Notes under the pieces: model-generated
What the model was told of the DNA's origin: nothing
The model's database searches: none
What the model saw: only the letters and a program-made list of their open reading frames with translations
Assembly (NCBI RefSeq): GCF_021395205.1
Contig: NZ_JAJVCS010000001.1
Location: forward strand, 186,001-250,000
Origin: Polynucleobacter sp. IMCC 30228
GTDB taxonomy: Bacteria; Pseudomonadota; Gammaproteobacteria; Burkholderiales; Burkholderiaceae
Reading direction: 5' to 3'
DNA length: 64,000 nucleotides
Program-made: the position numbers and the translations under genes
Shown: in pieces, positions 30,751 to 39,959 of the stretch
Position numbering within the stretch: position 1 is the stretch's first letter
How the letters are laid out: each line of letters starts with the position of its first letter

Positions 30751-31830
30751 ATGAAACCCAGCATGCGGGCCAAGCTGGTGCATCTTGATACCCGTTTGGC
30801 TGAGCTTAACTCTCTCTTAACTTCATCAGAGTCAACCAAGGATATGGACTCGTATCGCAGGTTGACACGAGAACATGCAGAAATTGCTACTGTGGTTGAG
30901 CAATTTGGCTTTTATCGCCAAGCCGAAGCAAATTTAGCGGCTGCTGAAGAGATGCGGAGCGACCCTGAAATGAAAAATTTTGCCGATGAAGAGCAAAAAC
31001 AAGCTAGCAATCAAATGCTTGAGCTTGAAGCTAGCTTACAAACCTTGCTTTTGCCCAAAGATGAAAATGATGAACGCAATGTCTTTCTAGAAATTCGTGC
31101 TGGAACTGGCGGCGATGAAAGTGCGCTATTTGCCAATGATTTATTACGGATGTATACCCGTTTCGCTGAGCGACAAGGTTGGAAAGTGGAAATCGTGAGT
31201 GCTGCTGAATCTGCTTTAGGGGGTTACAAAGAAGTAGTCTTGCGCTTAATTGGTCAATCGGTCTATGCGCGCATGAAATTTGAATCGGGTGGACACCGGG
31301 TGCAACGCGTGCCACAAACAGAAACTCAAGGACGGATTCATACGTCCGCTTGTACGGTTGCGGTCATGCCTGAGGCCGATGAAATTGAGGCGGTAAAAAT
31401 CAATCCGGCTGACTTACGCATCGATACCTTTCGTGCCTCTGGTGCGGGGGGACAGCATATTAATAAAACCGATTCAGCCGTGCGTATTACTCATCTTCCG
31501 ACTGGCATTGTGGTGGAGTGCCAAGACGATCGAAGCCAGCACCGCAATAAAGATCAGGCCATGAAAGTACTGGTTGCACGCATTATGGATGCCCGCCACC
31601 GTGAACACCATCAACAGGAAGCGCAAACCCGTAAATCGCTAATTGGTTCAGGCGATCGTAGCGATCGAATTCGGACTTATAACTTTCCACAAGGACGCAT
31701 TACCGACCACCGTATTAATCTCACCTTATACAAAATTGAAGCCATGATGGATGGTGATTTAGGTGATCTGATGAATGCGCTAGCGGCCGAACATCAGGCT
31801 GAACTTTTAGCTGCCCTTGGCGATACTTAA
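30751..31830 (+). CDS. prfA: Peptide chain release factor 1
   Basis: RF1 ends translation at UAA and UAG. The 359-residue product has the helical N-terminal domain, the stop-codon-reading PxT motif (P188-Q-T190, where E. coli has PAT) within [15 protein letters not shown], and the catalytic GGQ at 233-235 in [15 protein letters not shown]. The glutamine of GGQ is the target of PrmC, whose gene follows 26 bases later. The start directly abuts the hemA stop. Confidence 0.97.
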   Translation: MKPSMRAKLVHLDTRLAELNSLLTSSESTKDMDSYRRLTREHAEIATVVEQFGFYRQAEANLAAAEEMRSDPEMKNFADEEQKQASNQMLELEASLQTLLLPKDENDERNVFLEIRAGTGGDESALFANDLLRMYTRFAERQGWKVEIVSAAESALGGYKEVVLRLIGQSVYARMKFESGGHRVQRVPQTETQGRIHTSACTVAVMPEADEIEAVKINPADLRIDTFRASGAGGQHINKTDSAVRITHLPTGIVVECQDDRSQHRNKDQAMKVLVARIMDARHREHHQQEAQTRKSLIGSGDRSDRIRTYNFPQGRITDHRINLTLYKIEAMMDGDLGDLMNALAAEHQAELLAALGDT

Positions 31831-31856
31831 GTCGCCACAACCCCTTAATTCACCTC

Positions 31857-32741
31857 ATGGCCACCATTCGTTCGGTATTGAGTAAAACTGATTTGCCGGC
31901 TGCCGAGGCCCGCACTTTATTGGCGCATTTATTCGCGCACTATTTTCAGCTGCCGAAGTCAGCCTTAATTAGCCGTGATGAGATGCCCCTTTCTGGCCCT
32001 TTCCTCACTGACTGGCAAGCCCTAGAAGCCAGACGCATGAACGGCGAGCCCATTGCCTATCTTATTGGCAAACGGCCTTTTCATCAAATTGAACTAGCGG
32101 TGAATTCGGCCGTATTAATACCCCGCCCTGAAACAGAATTATTGGTTGATCTTGCCCTGCAGGAAATGGCTCGGCTAAAACAGCAAAACCCAGCTGCTGC
32201 TCGCCATATACTCGATCTCGGCACAGGTTCTGGCGCCATTGCCCTAGCCATTGCCGCAGCCTTTGACGAACCTCAGGAGGCTATAAGTCAGCCCCGCATT
32301 GTGGCAACAGATCTTTCCGCCGAGGCCCTTCGCGTAGCCAAATTCAATGCGGTACATTTAAATCTTGATCAACACATCGAATTGATTGAGGGCGATTGGT
32401 ATCACGCTTTACCGCAACCCCTATTTACTGGGACTTTTGACCTCATTCTGAGTAATCCGCCGTATATTCATGCAAAAGACCAGCATTTACAGCAGGGTGA
32501 TTTACGTTTTGAGCCCTTAGCCGCCCTAAGCGATGGAATAGATGGACTAAGTTGTCTGCGCACAATTATTGCAGGCGCGCCCCTATTTTTGCGGCCGCAG
32601 GGCTTCATTGCAGTGGAGCATGGCCATGATCAACTGAGCTCAGTCCTGCAGATGATGAACCGGGCTGGGCTACAAGCGGTGAAATCGTATACCGATCTAG
32701 CTGGACATCCCCGGGTAGTTAGTGCTCGCAAGCTAAATTAG
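31857..32741 (+). CDS. prmC: Release factor glutamine N5-methyltransferase
   Basis: PrmC methylates the glutamine of the GGQ motif in RF1 and RF2 using SAM. The 294-residue product has the helical N-terminal domain, the linker PIAYLIGKRPF, IPRPETELLVD, the SAM-binding LDLGTGSGAIAL (about 119-130) and the substrate-binding NPPY at 200-203. It lies straight after its substrate gene prfA. Confidence 0.96.
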   Translation: MATIRSVLSKTDLPAAEARTLLAHLFAHYFQLPKSALISRDEMPLSGPFLTDWQALEARRMNGEPIAYLIGKRPFHQIELAVNSAVLIPRPETELLVDLALQEMARLKQQNPAAARHILDLGTGSGAIALAIAAAFDEPQEAISQPRIVATDLSAEALRVAKFNAVHLNLDQHIELIEGDWYHALPQPLFTGTFDLILSNPPYIHAKDQHLQQGDLRFEPLAALSDGIDGLSCLRTIIAGAPLFLRPQGFIAVEHGHDQLSSVLQMMNRAGLQAVKSYTDLAGHPRVVSARKLN

Positions 32742-32834
32742 CTGAATAACCCTAATTTGCATTCGGTCTTAAAATCGAGGAAAGTCTTCAGTGGTAATTA
32801 ATTAATCAAATACAGAATTTATGAAGGATTCAAA

Positions 32835-33143
32835 ATGGACGCCCAAGCACAAATTAAAGAAATTATTACTAGCCACCCGGTAGTGTTATTCATGAAAGGC
32901 ACTGCGCAGTTTCCTCAGTGTGGCTTTTCCGGCAATGCAGTCAATATTCTCCGCGCCTGTGGTGTCGAGCACTTACATACAGTGAATGTATTTGATGATG
33001 AGGGTATTCGCCAAGGCATTAAACAATATGCCAATTGGCCCACTATTCCCCAGCTCTACATTAACGGTGAATTTGTGGGCGGCTCAGATATTTTGACAGA
33101 AATGTACGAAAGTGGCGAACTACAAAAATTAATTAAGCCCTAA
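32835..33143 (+). CDS. grxD: Monothiol glutaredoxin (Grx4 type)
   Basis: Grx4-type proteins bind 2Fe-2S clusters with glutathione and pass them to acceptor proteins. The 102-residue product is a single glutaredoxin domain with the active site C29-G-F-S32, KGTAQFPQCGFS context, WPTIPQLYINGEFVGG and SDILTEMYESGEL. AAGGA lies 8 bases ahead of the ATG. The 93-base gap from prmC probably holds its own promoter. Confidence 0.95.
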   Translation: MDAQAQIKEIITSHPVVLFMKGTAQFPQCGFSGNAVNILRACGVEHLHTVNVFDDEGIRQGIKQYANWPTIPQLYINGEFVGGSDILTEMYESGELQKLIKP

Positions 33144-33172
33144 ATCTAGCGCAGCTAGCGTAAGCTATCACC

Positions 33173-34459
33173 ATGGCGCTGGATTTTTCTATCCTACTTT
33201 TATTTGGCCTGTTGGTCGGTTCGTGCGCTGCCCTATTGGTCTATGCACTCAATCTTAAATCCACCTTAAGAAACCAGCAGACCCTTACCCTTACCGAAAA
33301 TGGTTTGATTGAAAGCCTACGCAATGAACGTGATCTGGCAATTCAAAATGCGATTCGACTAGAAGCAGAATTAGCTGCAGAGCGCCGTCAAGCACAGGCA
33401 AGGCTCGAGTCACTCAATGAAGCGAAAGAAGCCCTGACAGCGCAATTTAAAAATTTAGCTAATGACATTTTGGAAGATAAAAGCAAACGCTTTGTAGAAC
33501 AAAATGCAACCAGCTTAGATGCCTTACTAAAGCCACTACAAACCAAGCTTACAGAATTCAAAGAGCAAGTCAATAGCTCGTATCAGAACGAAGCGCGAGA
33601 ACGTTTTGCACTTAAAACTGAAATTGAGCGGCTTTCTAATTTAAATTTACGCATGTCTGATGAAACCCGTTCGCTTACTCAAGCCCTGAAAGGCGACTCC
33701 AAGGCACAAGGAAACTGGGGAGAATTGGTTCTTGAATCGATTCTAGAATCTTCTGGTTTACGCAAAGGTGAAGAATATCTAGTGCAAGACAGTCATACGC
33801 AGGCTGATGGCTCCCGTTTACAGCCCGATGTTGTCATCCGCTTGCCTGAAGGCCGTCATATCGTGGTTGATAGCAAGGTTTCAATTACAGCCTATGCACG
33901 TTATGCCGAAGCGCTTACCCCAGAAATTGGCCAGCCCGAGTTAAATTTACACATTCAATCGATTCGACAACATATGCAGGGACTTTCTAGTAAAAACTAT
34001 AGTGCTCTGCATGGCTTAGGTGCCATTGATTTTGTTTTAATGTTTATTCCTATTGAGCCCGCCTTTATTGCCGCCATGAAGGCTGCGCCCAACTTACAAG
34101 ATGAGGCCTTGTCTAAAAATATTGTTTTAGTTTGCCCCAGCACTCTCATGGCGACTTTAAGAACGGTGGCTCATTTATGGCGACAAGATCAACAAAATCG
34201 GAATGCGCTTGAAATTTCTCGTCAGTGTGGCGCGCTCTACGATAAATTTGTTGGCTTTGTAGAAGATTTACAAAAATTAGGTCAGCGGCTTGAGCAAGCA
34301 CAAAGCTCATACCACGATGCCTTTAGTAAACTTAAATCGGGTAAAGGCAATTTAATTCGTGCTGCTGAAAAGGTACGTGCCTTAGGCGTAAAGCCCAGTA
34401 AATTAATTGATACCATGTTAATTGAAGCAGCTGACTCGGCAGACCTTGCGAACGAATAA
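33173..34459 (+). CDS. rmuC: RmuC family protein
   Basis: RmuC proteins limit recombination between short inverted repeats; the C-terminal domain has a predicted restriction-endonuclease-like fold. The 428-residue product has an N-terminal membrane helix (about 5-25), a long coiled coil (about 30-150) and the RmuC domain with QGNWGELVLESILESSGLRKGEEY, QPDVVIRLPEGRHIVVDSKV and FVLMFIPIEPAF. Length is typical. A terminator follows 5 bases after its stop. Confidence 0.92.
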   Translation: MALDFSILLLFGLLVGSCAALLVYALNLKSTLRNQQTLTLTENGLIESLRNERDLAIQNAIRLEAELAAERRQAQARLESLNEAKEALTAQFKNLANDILEDKSKRFVEQNATSLDALLKPLQTKLTEFKEQVNSSYQNEARERFALKTEIERLSNLNLRMSDETRSLTQALKGDSKAQGNWGELVLESILESSGLRKGEEYLVQDSHTQADGSRLQPDVVIRLPEGRHIVVDSKVSITAYARYAEALTPEIGQPELNLHIQSIRQHMQGLSSKNYSALHGLGAIDFVLMFIPIEPAFIAAMKAAPNLQDEALSKNIVLVCPSTLMATLRTVAHLWRQDQQNRNALEISRQCGALYDKFVGFVEDLQKLGQRLEQAQSSYHDAFSKLKSGKGNLIRAAEKVRALGVKPSKLIDTMLIEAADSADLANE

Positions 34460-34464
34460 ATAAA

Positions 34465-34492
34465 AAACCCTGTTACCGTAGTAACAGGGTTT
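34465..34492. terminator. Bidirectional intrinsic terminator between rmuC and the phasin gene
   Basis: AAACCCTGTTAC (34465-34476) and GTAACAGGGTTT (34481-34492) form a 12-base-pair stem with a CGTA loop. On the minus strand it is followed by a run of six T residues, a strong terminator for the phasin gene. On the plus strand GTTTAATT follows, a weaker exit for rmuC. It serves two convergent genes. Confidence 0.9.
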
Positions 34493-34514
34493 GTTTAATT
34501 CTAAAACTAGACTA

Positions 34515-35102
34515 TTATTTTGCTGCTTTACGTCCACGTGAAGCTGGTGTGCTTGCTTTTTTAACTTGGTTCAATTGACCTTTAACCGAATCCATTGCTT
34601 GGTCAGCATTCTTTTCAACTGTAGCCAGGGCTTCTTTGCTTGCAGCACGGAACTGCTCAAAACCTTGTAAAACGCTACCGAATGAAGTTTTGAAGGCAGA
34701 AATATAGACGTCTGATCCTGCAGGTGCATTGCTGGCCAAGGTATTCATCCAATCTTGCGCGCTCGCTTGAATTTCATCAATGCTGGCATCAACTACATTC
34801 ACAAACTCTTTATTGCTATCACGCAATAACTGAGTTACTTTACGTTGATAATCGGAAGCTTGATCACTTACTTCTTGCAAGGCATCAACACTCATCATTT
34901 CAGTTACTTGTTTTGGGTCTTTGGCACTCAGCACAGCTTGGAAGCTATCTTGAGCATTGACTAAAACTTCTTTAGAGGCAGCATAGTTCAGGGCAGCTAA
35001 TTTCTCAGCGTTTTCTAGAGCAGCTTCGCTTAAAGAAAAAGTAGACTCGAGGCCTTTGCTTTGAATTTGCGACAATTTAGCGGTAATTTGATCTTGGTTC
35101 AT
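34515..35102 (-). CDS. Phasin family protein (PHA granule-associated)
   Basis: Phasins coat polyhydroxyalkanoate granules. The 195-residue product is almost wholly helical and amphipathic, with the phasin_2 pattern (ALNYAASKEVLVNAQDSFQA, KQVTEM) in the first 90 residues. It ends in a Lys/Arg/Ala tail (ASRGRKAAK). ATG 35102 is preferred to ATG 35114 because GGA lies at the right distance ahead of it. No PHA synthase, thiolase or reductase gene is in the window. It has its own terminator and probably its own promoter in the AT-rich 140 bases upstream. Confidence 0.85.
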   Translation of the reverse strand: MNQDQITAKLSQIQSKGLESTFSLSEAALENAEKLAALNYAASKEVLVNAQDSFQAVLSAKDPKQVTEMMSVDALQEVSDQASDYQRKVTQLLRDSNKEFVNVVDASIDEIQASAQDWMNTLASNAPAGSDVYISAFKTSFGSVLQGFEQFRAASKEALATVEKNADQAMDSVKGQLNQVKKASTPASRGRKAAK

Positions 35103-35242
35103 GTGGGTTTCCATTTATAAATTAAAAGCGATTAAAAAATACATCATTAATATTGCACTGCACCATAGTACTTTAATGGAGCAGCGAATAGAAATCAAGA
35201 ATTATTTGCTGCTTTGCAACAAATAATTCTCATATAGGCAAA

Positions 35243-36589
35243 ATGTTCAATAAAATCAATACTTTAGATATAAAAAATAATTCTATGAAATACCGTAAAG
35301 TTGCCGTAGCGGCCTGTTTTGGCACCTTTTTAGAGTGGTATGACTTTCTGTGCTTTGCTGCGCTAGCAATTCAATTTGGCCCCTTATTCTTCCCATTTAG
35401 TAGCGCAGATGGCACTTCGTCCAATAGTCTGCTAGCGAGCCTAGCGACGTTTGGCGTAGGCATGGTGTTTCGCCCTATTGGTGCAGCTTTTTTTGGATCT
35501 TTGGCTGATCGCATTGGTCGGCGCCCCGTATTTTTGATCACGATGACACTGATGGGTGGATCAACTTTAGCGGTGGGCTTCTTACCCACCTTTAATCAAA
35601 TTGGCTATGCCGCTCCAGTGTTATTAATTATTCTGCGCTTGTTACAGGGCTTATCGGCTGGTGGAGAAATTGGCGGTAGCGCAGTGTATTTAGCCGAACA
35701 TGCTAACTTCGAAAAGCGTGGCTTTCAAACGAGTTTTTTGCAGTTAATGGGCCCGCTAGGCATATTGGCCTCAACCTTGCAAATCGCCTATTTGCAATTT
35801 GTGCTTAGTCCCGAGGCATTTCAAGAATGGGGTTGGCGCGTGCCCTTTTGGGTTTCCTTATTACTGCTCATCATTGCCTTAAAGACCCGCGTCGCTTTAG
35901 AGGAAACACCGATTTTTACTGCGCTTCATACTGCACAGGCAATTAGCAAAACGCCTTTACGGGATAATTTTCGTGATCAAACTACCCGGCGGCATATGTT
36001 CATCTTATTTTTTTGTATTTCAGCGGGTGGCTCAGTACTGTTCTTTTGTGTGCAGGTGTACACCGCAATCTATTTAAAATCGGCCCTCAAAATAGATCCC
36101 CAATTAGTTAATTCATTCAGTATCTATGCCACTTGCGCTTTATTCCCCTTGACCATCACTGCTGGCGCACTTTCTGATCGCTTTGGTCGAAAACCAATTG
36201 TGATTGCCGGTCTTATTCTGGGTACACTTTTCATTCTGCCTGCTTTTGCTCTGTTGGGGCACTTGGCTAGCAATGCAGCACAAAATAGCGTTGCGCTGAT
36301 CTGGGTTTTGGTGGCGCTATCTCTGCCATTAGCATTGGTCATTGGTCCACAATCGGCCTTATTGGCTGAACTTTTTCCTGCACAACGTCGTAGTAGTGCT
36401 GCCACCCTGCCACACAATTTTGCTGCTGGCTGGATTGGTGGTCTATTACCATTAATTGTGACTTGGCTAAATCAAACTTGGGCCAGCCCCTTAGTTGGGC
36501 TTTGGTACCCTACGGTATTTTTAGCTAGCGCTGCGCTACTTGCTATTTTTTATTTACCCGAAACCCGCCGCATTAACTTGCATCATTAA
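35243..36589 (+). CDS. MFS transporter, metabolite:H+ symporter family
   Basis: The 448-residue product has about 12 hydrophobic segments. It opens with the MHS-family hallmark GTFLEWYDFLCFAALA and carries the loop 2-3 motif GSLADRIGRRPVF, LLQGLSAGGEIGGSAVYLAEHA, and the repeat of the loop motif in LSDRFGRKPIVIAG. Members move dicarboxylates, betaine, shikimate and similar acids with protons; the substrate cannot be read from sequence. A later ATG at 35285 would remove a polar 14-residue lead. It converges on the TPR-GT41 gene with a 4-base overlap. Confidence 0.87.
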   Translation: MFNKINTLDIKNNSMKYRKVAVAACFGTFLEWYDFLCFAALAIQFGPLFFPFSSADGTSSNSLLASLATFGVGMVFRPIGAAFFGSLADRIGRRPVFLITMTLMGGSTLAVGFLPTFNQIGYAAPVLLIILRLLQGLSAGGEIGGSAVYLAEHANFEKRGFQTSFLQLMGPLGILASTLQIAYLQFVLSPEAFQEWGWRVPFWVSLLLLIIALKTRVALEETPIFTALHTAQAISKTPLRDNFRDQTTRRHMFILFFCISAGGSVLFFCVQVYTAIYLKSALKIDPQLVNSFSIYATCALFPLTITAGALSDRFGRKPIVIAGLILGTLFILPAFALLGHLASNAAQNSVALIWVLVALSLPLALVIGPQSALLAELFPAQRRSSAATLPHNFAAGWIGGLLPLIVTWLNQTWASPLVGLWYPTVFLASAALLAIFYLPETRRINLHH

Positions 36590-38619
36590 CTACGGCAGTG
36601 CGCACTTAAAAATGCTTCGAGTTCGCGTATCGGTAAAACATCATCGAATAAGATATCTCGATTTGCTTGTATTTTCGCAACGATGTTAGTGCGATAGACT
36701 GAGTCTTGCGCTAAACGGACAGCAAGCGCTATGTACTCTTCGGCTGAATGGGTAATTAATTCAGGTAAATTAATGCGCTGTAAAATTCCTGCTGCGAGCC
36801 GTCCACGCATAAATTCTCCAGCTAGAGTGACGATCGGTAAATCACACTCAATGGCTTGCATGGCGGTATTGAAACCTGAAAACCCAAGCGTATCTAAAAA
36901 TACATCAGCCTGCTGCATGAGACTAAAAAAATCGGGGCGTTCTAACCAAGGCACAAAGACCACGAAATCGCTTAACTTTAGCTGTTCCTTGGCAAAGGCT
37001 TGGGTTAATCGTGCCTCAAAGCGTGCTGTTAAATTGGCTTTGCTGTTCGCCACAAAAAATACAAGCTGGCAGGGCCCTAAGCGACGGGCAATTTCCACCA
37101 AAACCCAGTCGAATTGCGCAGCATATTTAAAAATACTGCCGGGACAAAGCAAAATGGGTAATTTTGTATTGATGCCAAAGTGCGCTAAGTTCACTTCGGT
37201 TGGGTTGACGCTCAGTCGCTCATAGCAACAGCCTAAATTAGATAAGGCTAATAATTGTTCAGAATAGTTATTGGGCGAAGCTGCATTTTCAAAACACTGT
37301 GCTGAAATAAAATAATCCATGGTGGGCAAACCGGTGGTTTCTGGATGCCCCCACATCACCAGCTGCAACGGCGCCAATCGTAAGCTGGCCAGCTTTGTAG
37401 TCATTTGATCCATGCCAACGTCGGGATAAATTAAGACTTCTACTTGTTGGGCCAAGATCGTTTCAGCCCAATCAGCTACTGCCGTCTTACCCTCAATAAA
37501 TGATGTGGCCAAAGAGCGTGCTAGTTGCGTTTCTTGATCGTGCACTTGGCCTAAATAAAAGAAAATTAATTCAAATTCGCTACGCTTTAAATGATGAGCG
37601 AGACCTCTTAAAAATGCATTCCAAACGGGATGATCACATAAGTAATGGGTCACAATACCCAAGCGAATACGTCCACGAACCGCAAACTCCCGGGCTTGGT
37701 ATCCCTGGCTTTGCTCCCAATTAGCCATTAATCGACGACATAGCTGACCATAGGTGCTCATTAATTCACGGTTGTTTTCCGCCTGATAAGCCAAATAAAA
37801 AGGCTGAAAGCTACCTACCACATCAGGGCCGACCCCAACTCCAAGCGGGGCTGTAGCGTGACTTTCAGGTGCGGCAAACCAAGCATCTAATGCATGCAAA
37901 CTAGCTGTAAATTGTTCGCGTGCAATTTTGAGATTTGCTCCAAAACCCTCAATTTGGGGAATTTGCAGAAAAGTTCGCGCCCATTTTGCGCGCGCTAAGT
38001 TTGGATTAATGGCCAAGGCCTTATCGCAACTAAGAGCACCTTCCTGCTCTTGACCCATATCTCCCAATAAAATGCCGCGGTTATACCAAGGATCGGCAAG
38101 ACCAGGATTTATTTGCAGCGCTTTTTCGTAACACTGCAAAGCCTCTAGCGGTTTTTCTAAGGCCTTATAAGTATTGCCTAAATTATTATAGGCAAGCGCA
38201 TTATTTGGTTGCAGGTGCACTGCTTTTTCATAGCTTTGTAAAGCTGCATCATATTCAGCTAAGGCAAATAAAGCGAAGCCTTGGTTGAGATAAGCTTCAG
38301 AAAAATGAGCGTCAACCCGAATCGCTTGCGCAAAATAAATTAATGCGTTGCGATAATCTTGCTGCTGAATTAAAAGTAAGCCGAGATTGTTATAAGCCTC
38401 GACAAAGTGCGGATCTAAATCAATTGCTTTGTTATAACTTTTCAATGCAGCGGGATAATTTCCCAGTGCACTATAGGCATTTGCTAGATAGAGGTGGGCA
38501 TGAGCTGATTTTGGGTTTAAAGCGATGCCCTTGCTAAACCAGTCAAGCGCCTCTTGGTTTTTGCCGGCCTGTGCGCATTGAATGCCAATGCCGGTAATGG
38601 TCTCAAAATCGCTAGCCAT
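36586..38619 (-). CDS. TPR protein with O-GlcNAc transferase-like (GT41) domain
   Basis: The 677-residue product starts with about six TPR units of 34 residues (about 1-215, ending in NP or DP). A GT-B domain follows that resembles the SPINDLY/OGT and HMW1C-type glycosyltransferases (GIVTHYLCDHPVWNAFLRGLAHHL, then FLDTLGFSGFNTAMQAIECDLPIVT). Such proteins put a sugar, often GlcNAc, on Ser/Thr or Asn of proteins, but the target here is unknown. No signal peptide is seen, so it is cytoplasmic. It begins 26 bases after the CCA end of tRNA-Thr on the same strand and lacks an obvious Shine-Dalgarno. Confidence 0.85.
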   Translation of the reverse strand: MASDFETITGIGIQCAQAGKNQEALDWFSKGIALNPKSAHAHLYLANAYSALGNYPAALKSYNKAIDLDPHFVEAYNNLGLLLIQQQDYRNALIYFAQAIRVDAHFSEAYLNQGFALFALAEYDAALQSYEKAVHLQPNNALAYNNLGNTYKALEKPLEALQCYEKALQINPGLADPWYNRGILLGDMGQEQEGALSCDKALAINPNLARAKWARTFLQIPQIEGFGANLKIAREQFTASLHALDAWFAAPESHATAPLGVGVGPDVVGSFQPFYLAYQAENNRELMSTYGQLCRRLMANWEQSQGYQAREFAVRGRIRLGIVTHYLCDHPVWNAFLRGLAHHLKRSEFELIFFYLGQVHDQETQLARSLATSFIEGKTAVADWAETILAQQVEVLIYPDVGMDQMTTKLASLRLAPLQLVMWGHPETTGLPTMDYFISAQCFENAASPNNYSEQLLALSNLGCCYERLSVNPTEVNLAHFGINTKLPILLCPGSIFKYAAQFDWVLVEIARRLGPCQLVFFVANSKANLTARFEARLTQAFAKEQLKLSDFVVFVPWLERPDFFSLMQQADVFLDTLGFSGFNTAMQAIECDLPIVTLAGEFMRGRLAAGILQRINLPELITHSAEEYIALAVRLAQDSVYRTNIVAKIQANRDILFDDVLPIRELEAFLSAHCRS

Positions 38620-38645
38620 GTGCTGTAATTTTCAATCGAAAAAAG

Positions 38646-38721
38646 TGGTGCCCCATGTCCGACTCGAACAGACCACCTACTGATTACAAATCAGTTGCTC
38701 TACCAGATGAGCTAATGGGGC
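38646..38721 (-). tRNA. tRNA-Thr (anticodon UGU)
   Basis: On the minus strand a 76-base cloverleaf is complete. The acceptor stem GCCCCAT pairs with ATGGGGC, and there is a D arm with AGCTC/GAGC. The anticodon stem ACTGA/TCAGT encloses the loop TTTGTAA (anticodon TGT), and the T loop is TTCGAGT. The CCA is encoded. A run of six T residues follows 2 bases after the CCA. The gene lies 16 bases after the unknown 251-residue protein gene and before the TPR-GT41 gene. Confidence 0.97.
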
Positions 38722-38737
38722 ATGTAGCTATTTTAAA

Positions 38738-39493
38738 CTACTTATTTGCCACTAAGGGCGAGCGCCAACGAAGCACCATACGCTTGAAATCTTCCTTCCA
38801 AAGGCCTAAACGCGACAGTTCATAATCTTCACCAGTTGAGCCAGCAAAACCAGCTAAAGCCGGCCAAATTGGCAATATAAATGCTTGTAGTTTTTTTTCT
38901 AAAACGATTTTTTTGAAGCATTGCTCAATCGTTTGCCGCAAAGGATCGTTGACCTGCAAATAGGCTTGCGCAAAAGTTTCGCGATAAAACGCTTTATCAA
39001 CGATAAAAAAACGTGTATCAATATGATTTAAGGTGTAAGGCTTAAATTTCGTGACATTCGAAAAATCGGCATTGCAAATAAATCTACCATTCCAATACCG
39101 CAGGCAGGCAGAAAAGTTTTTTATCCATACTTTTGAAGTACATTTAATAAAAAAACTGGCCGCCTGCAAATGCTTTGAATGATCTAAAGCATAGTTAATG
39201 ATTTCACCTTCACCATAACCTTTGCCAAGCTTGGCAACAAGCGCAGCATCATTTTGAAAATGGAGACATTCAATTTTCGCTTGGGGGAAATGGGTGCGCA
39301 TGATGGTAGATAAGTCAAAATTAGAACCGTCGCAAATCACCATTTGAATTTCAGGTTCTAGTTCCAGCCATTTACCAATCGCAACCAAAGTAAGTCGCAG
39401 ACGTTCGTCTGGATCACTAATAACGGGTTGCTGATCAGCAATGCTAATTGCCGAAGTTATTAATAATGGTGGTAGTTGCATAGGCGTATGCAT
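38738..39493 (-). CDS. Hypothetical protein, 251 residues
   Basis: I do not recognise this gene. The product is soluble and has no signal peptide. It contains VICDGSNFDLS, a KGYGEGEIINYALDHSK motif followed by FFIKCTSKVWIKNF, and an aromatic C-terminus with SRLGLWKEDFKRMVLRWRS. The early beta-strand plus acidic motif and the later conserved-looking charged stretch could fit a GT-A-like nucleotide-sugar transferase, but this is only an impression. It starts 12 bases after the sspB stop on the same strand and ends just before tRNA-Thr, so it may share the sspAB transcript. The later ATG at 39481 is an alternative start. Confidence 0.8.
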   Translation of the reverse strand: MHTPMQLPPLLITSAISIADQQPVISDPDERLRLTLVAIGKWLELEPEIQMVICDGSNFDLSTIMRTHFPQAKIECLHFQNDAALVAKLGKGYGEGEIINYALDHSKHLQAASFFIKCTSKVWIKNFSACLRYWNGRFICNADFSNVTKFKPYTLNHIDTRFFIVDKAFYRETFAQAYLQVNDPLRQTIEQCFKKIVLEKKLQAFILPIWPALAGFAGSTGEDYELSRLGLWKEDFKRMVLRWRSPLVANK

Positions 39494-39505
39494 ACTCAGT
39501 AGATA

Positions 39506-39910
39506 TTACTTAACAATTTTTAAGGCTGGCCTACTAGCAGTCGCTGGCTTACTTTTTCTTAAGGACTCTGCAGCACTATCATCTGGCGGATTTGCCTCAA
39601 AAGGAAATGACATGCCTTGGCCATTTTCACGCGCATAAATTGCTAAGACATGTGAAATAGGCACGAAAACTTTTTTAGGAACCCCACTAAAGCGAGCTTG
39701 AAAACTAATTGAGTCATTTTCAAGCTGTAATTCATGACATGCTTCAGTTGAAAGATTTAAAACAATCTCATCATTTTTAACAAACTCCATTGGCACTTCA
39801 ACCTGCTGATCTACAAAAACAGCAATAAATGGAGTAAAACCAAAATCGCTGCACCACTGATGTAGTGCGCGAATTAAATAGGGTTTTGTACTAGGGGTGT
39901 GATCGGCCAT
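39506..39910 (-). CDS. sspB: ClpXP protease specificity-enhancing factor SspB
   Basis: SspB is the adaptor that brings ssrA-tagged proteins to ClpXP. The 134-residue product has the tag-binding beta domain (KPYLIRALHQWCSDFGFTPF, VLNLSTEACHELQL, FSGVPKKVFVPISHVLAIYARENGQGM). A flexible Ser/Ala/Lys tail leads to the ClpX-binding end PALKIVK, which matches the XB motif of the family. It lies 49 bases downstream of sspA in the usual pair. Confidence 0.95.
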   Translation of the reverse strand: MADHTPSTKPYLIRALHQWCSDFGFTPFIAVFVDQQVEVPMEFVKNDEIVLNLSTEACHELQLENDSISFQARFSGVPKKVFVPISHVLAIYARENGQGMSFPFEANPPDDSAAESLRKSKPATASRPALKIVK

Positions 39911-39959
39911 GTGTTCGACGGGTACAAAACCCCTAGTTTAGGTCTGAGTCTAATACTGC

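Noticed and set aside
38646..38721. tRNA-Thr as attachment site of an integrated element
   Set aside because: No integrase gene and no second copy of the tRNA 3' end could be seen in the window; neighbours are mainly housekeeping genes.
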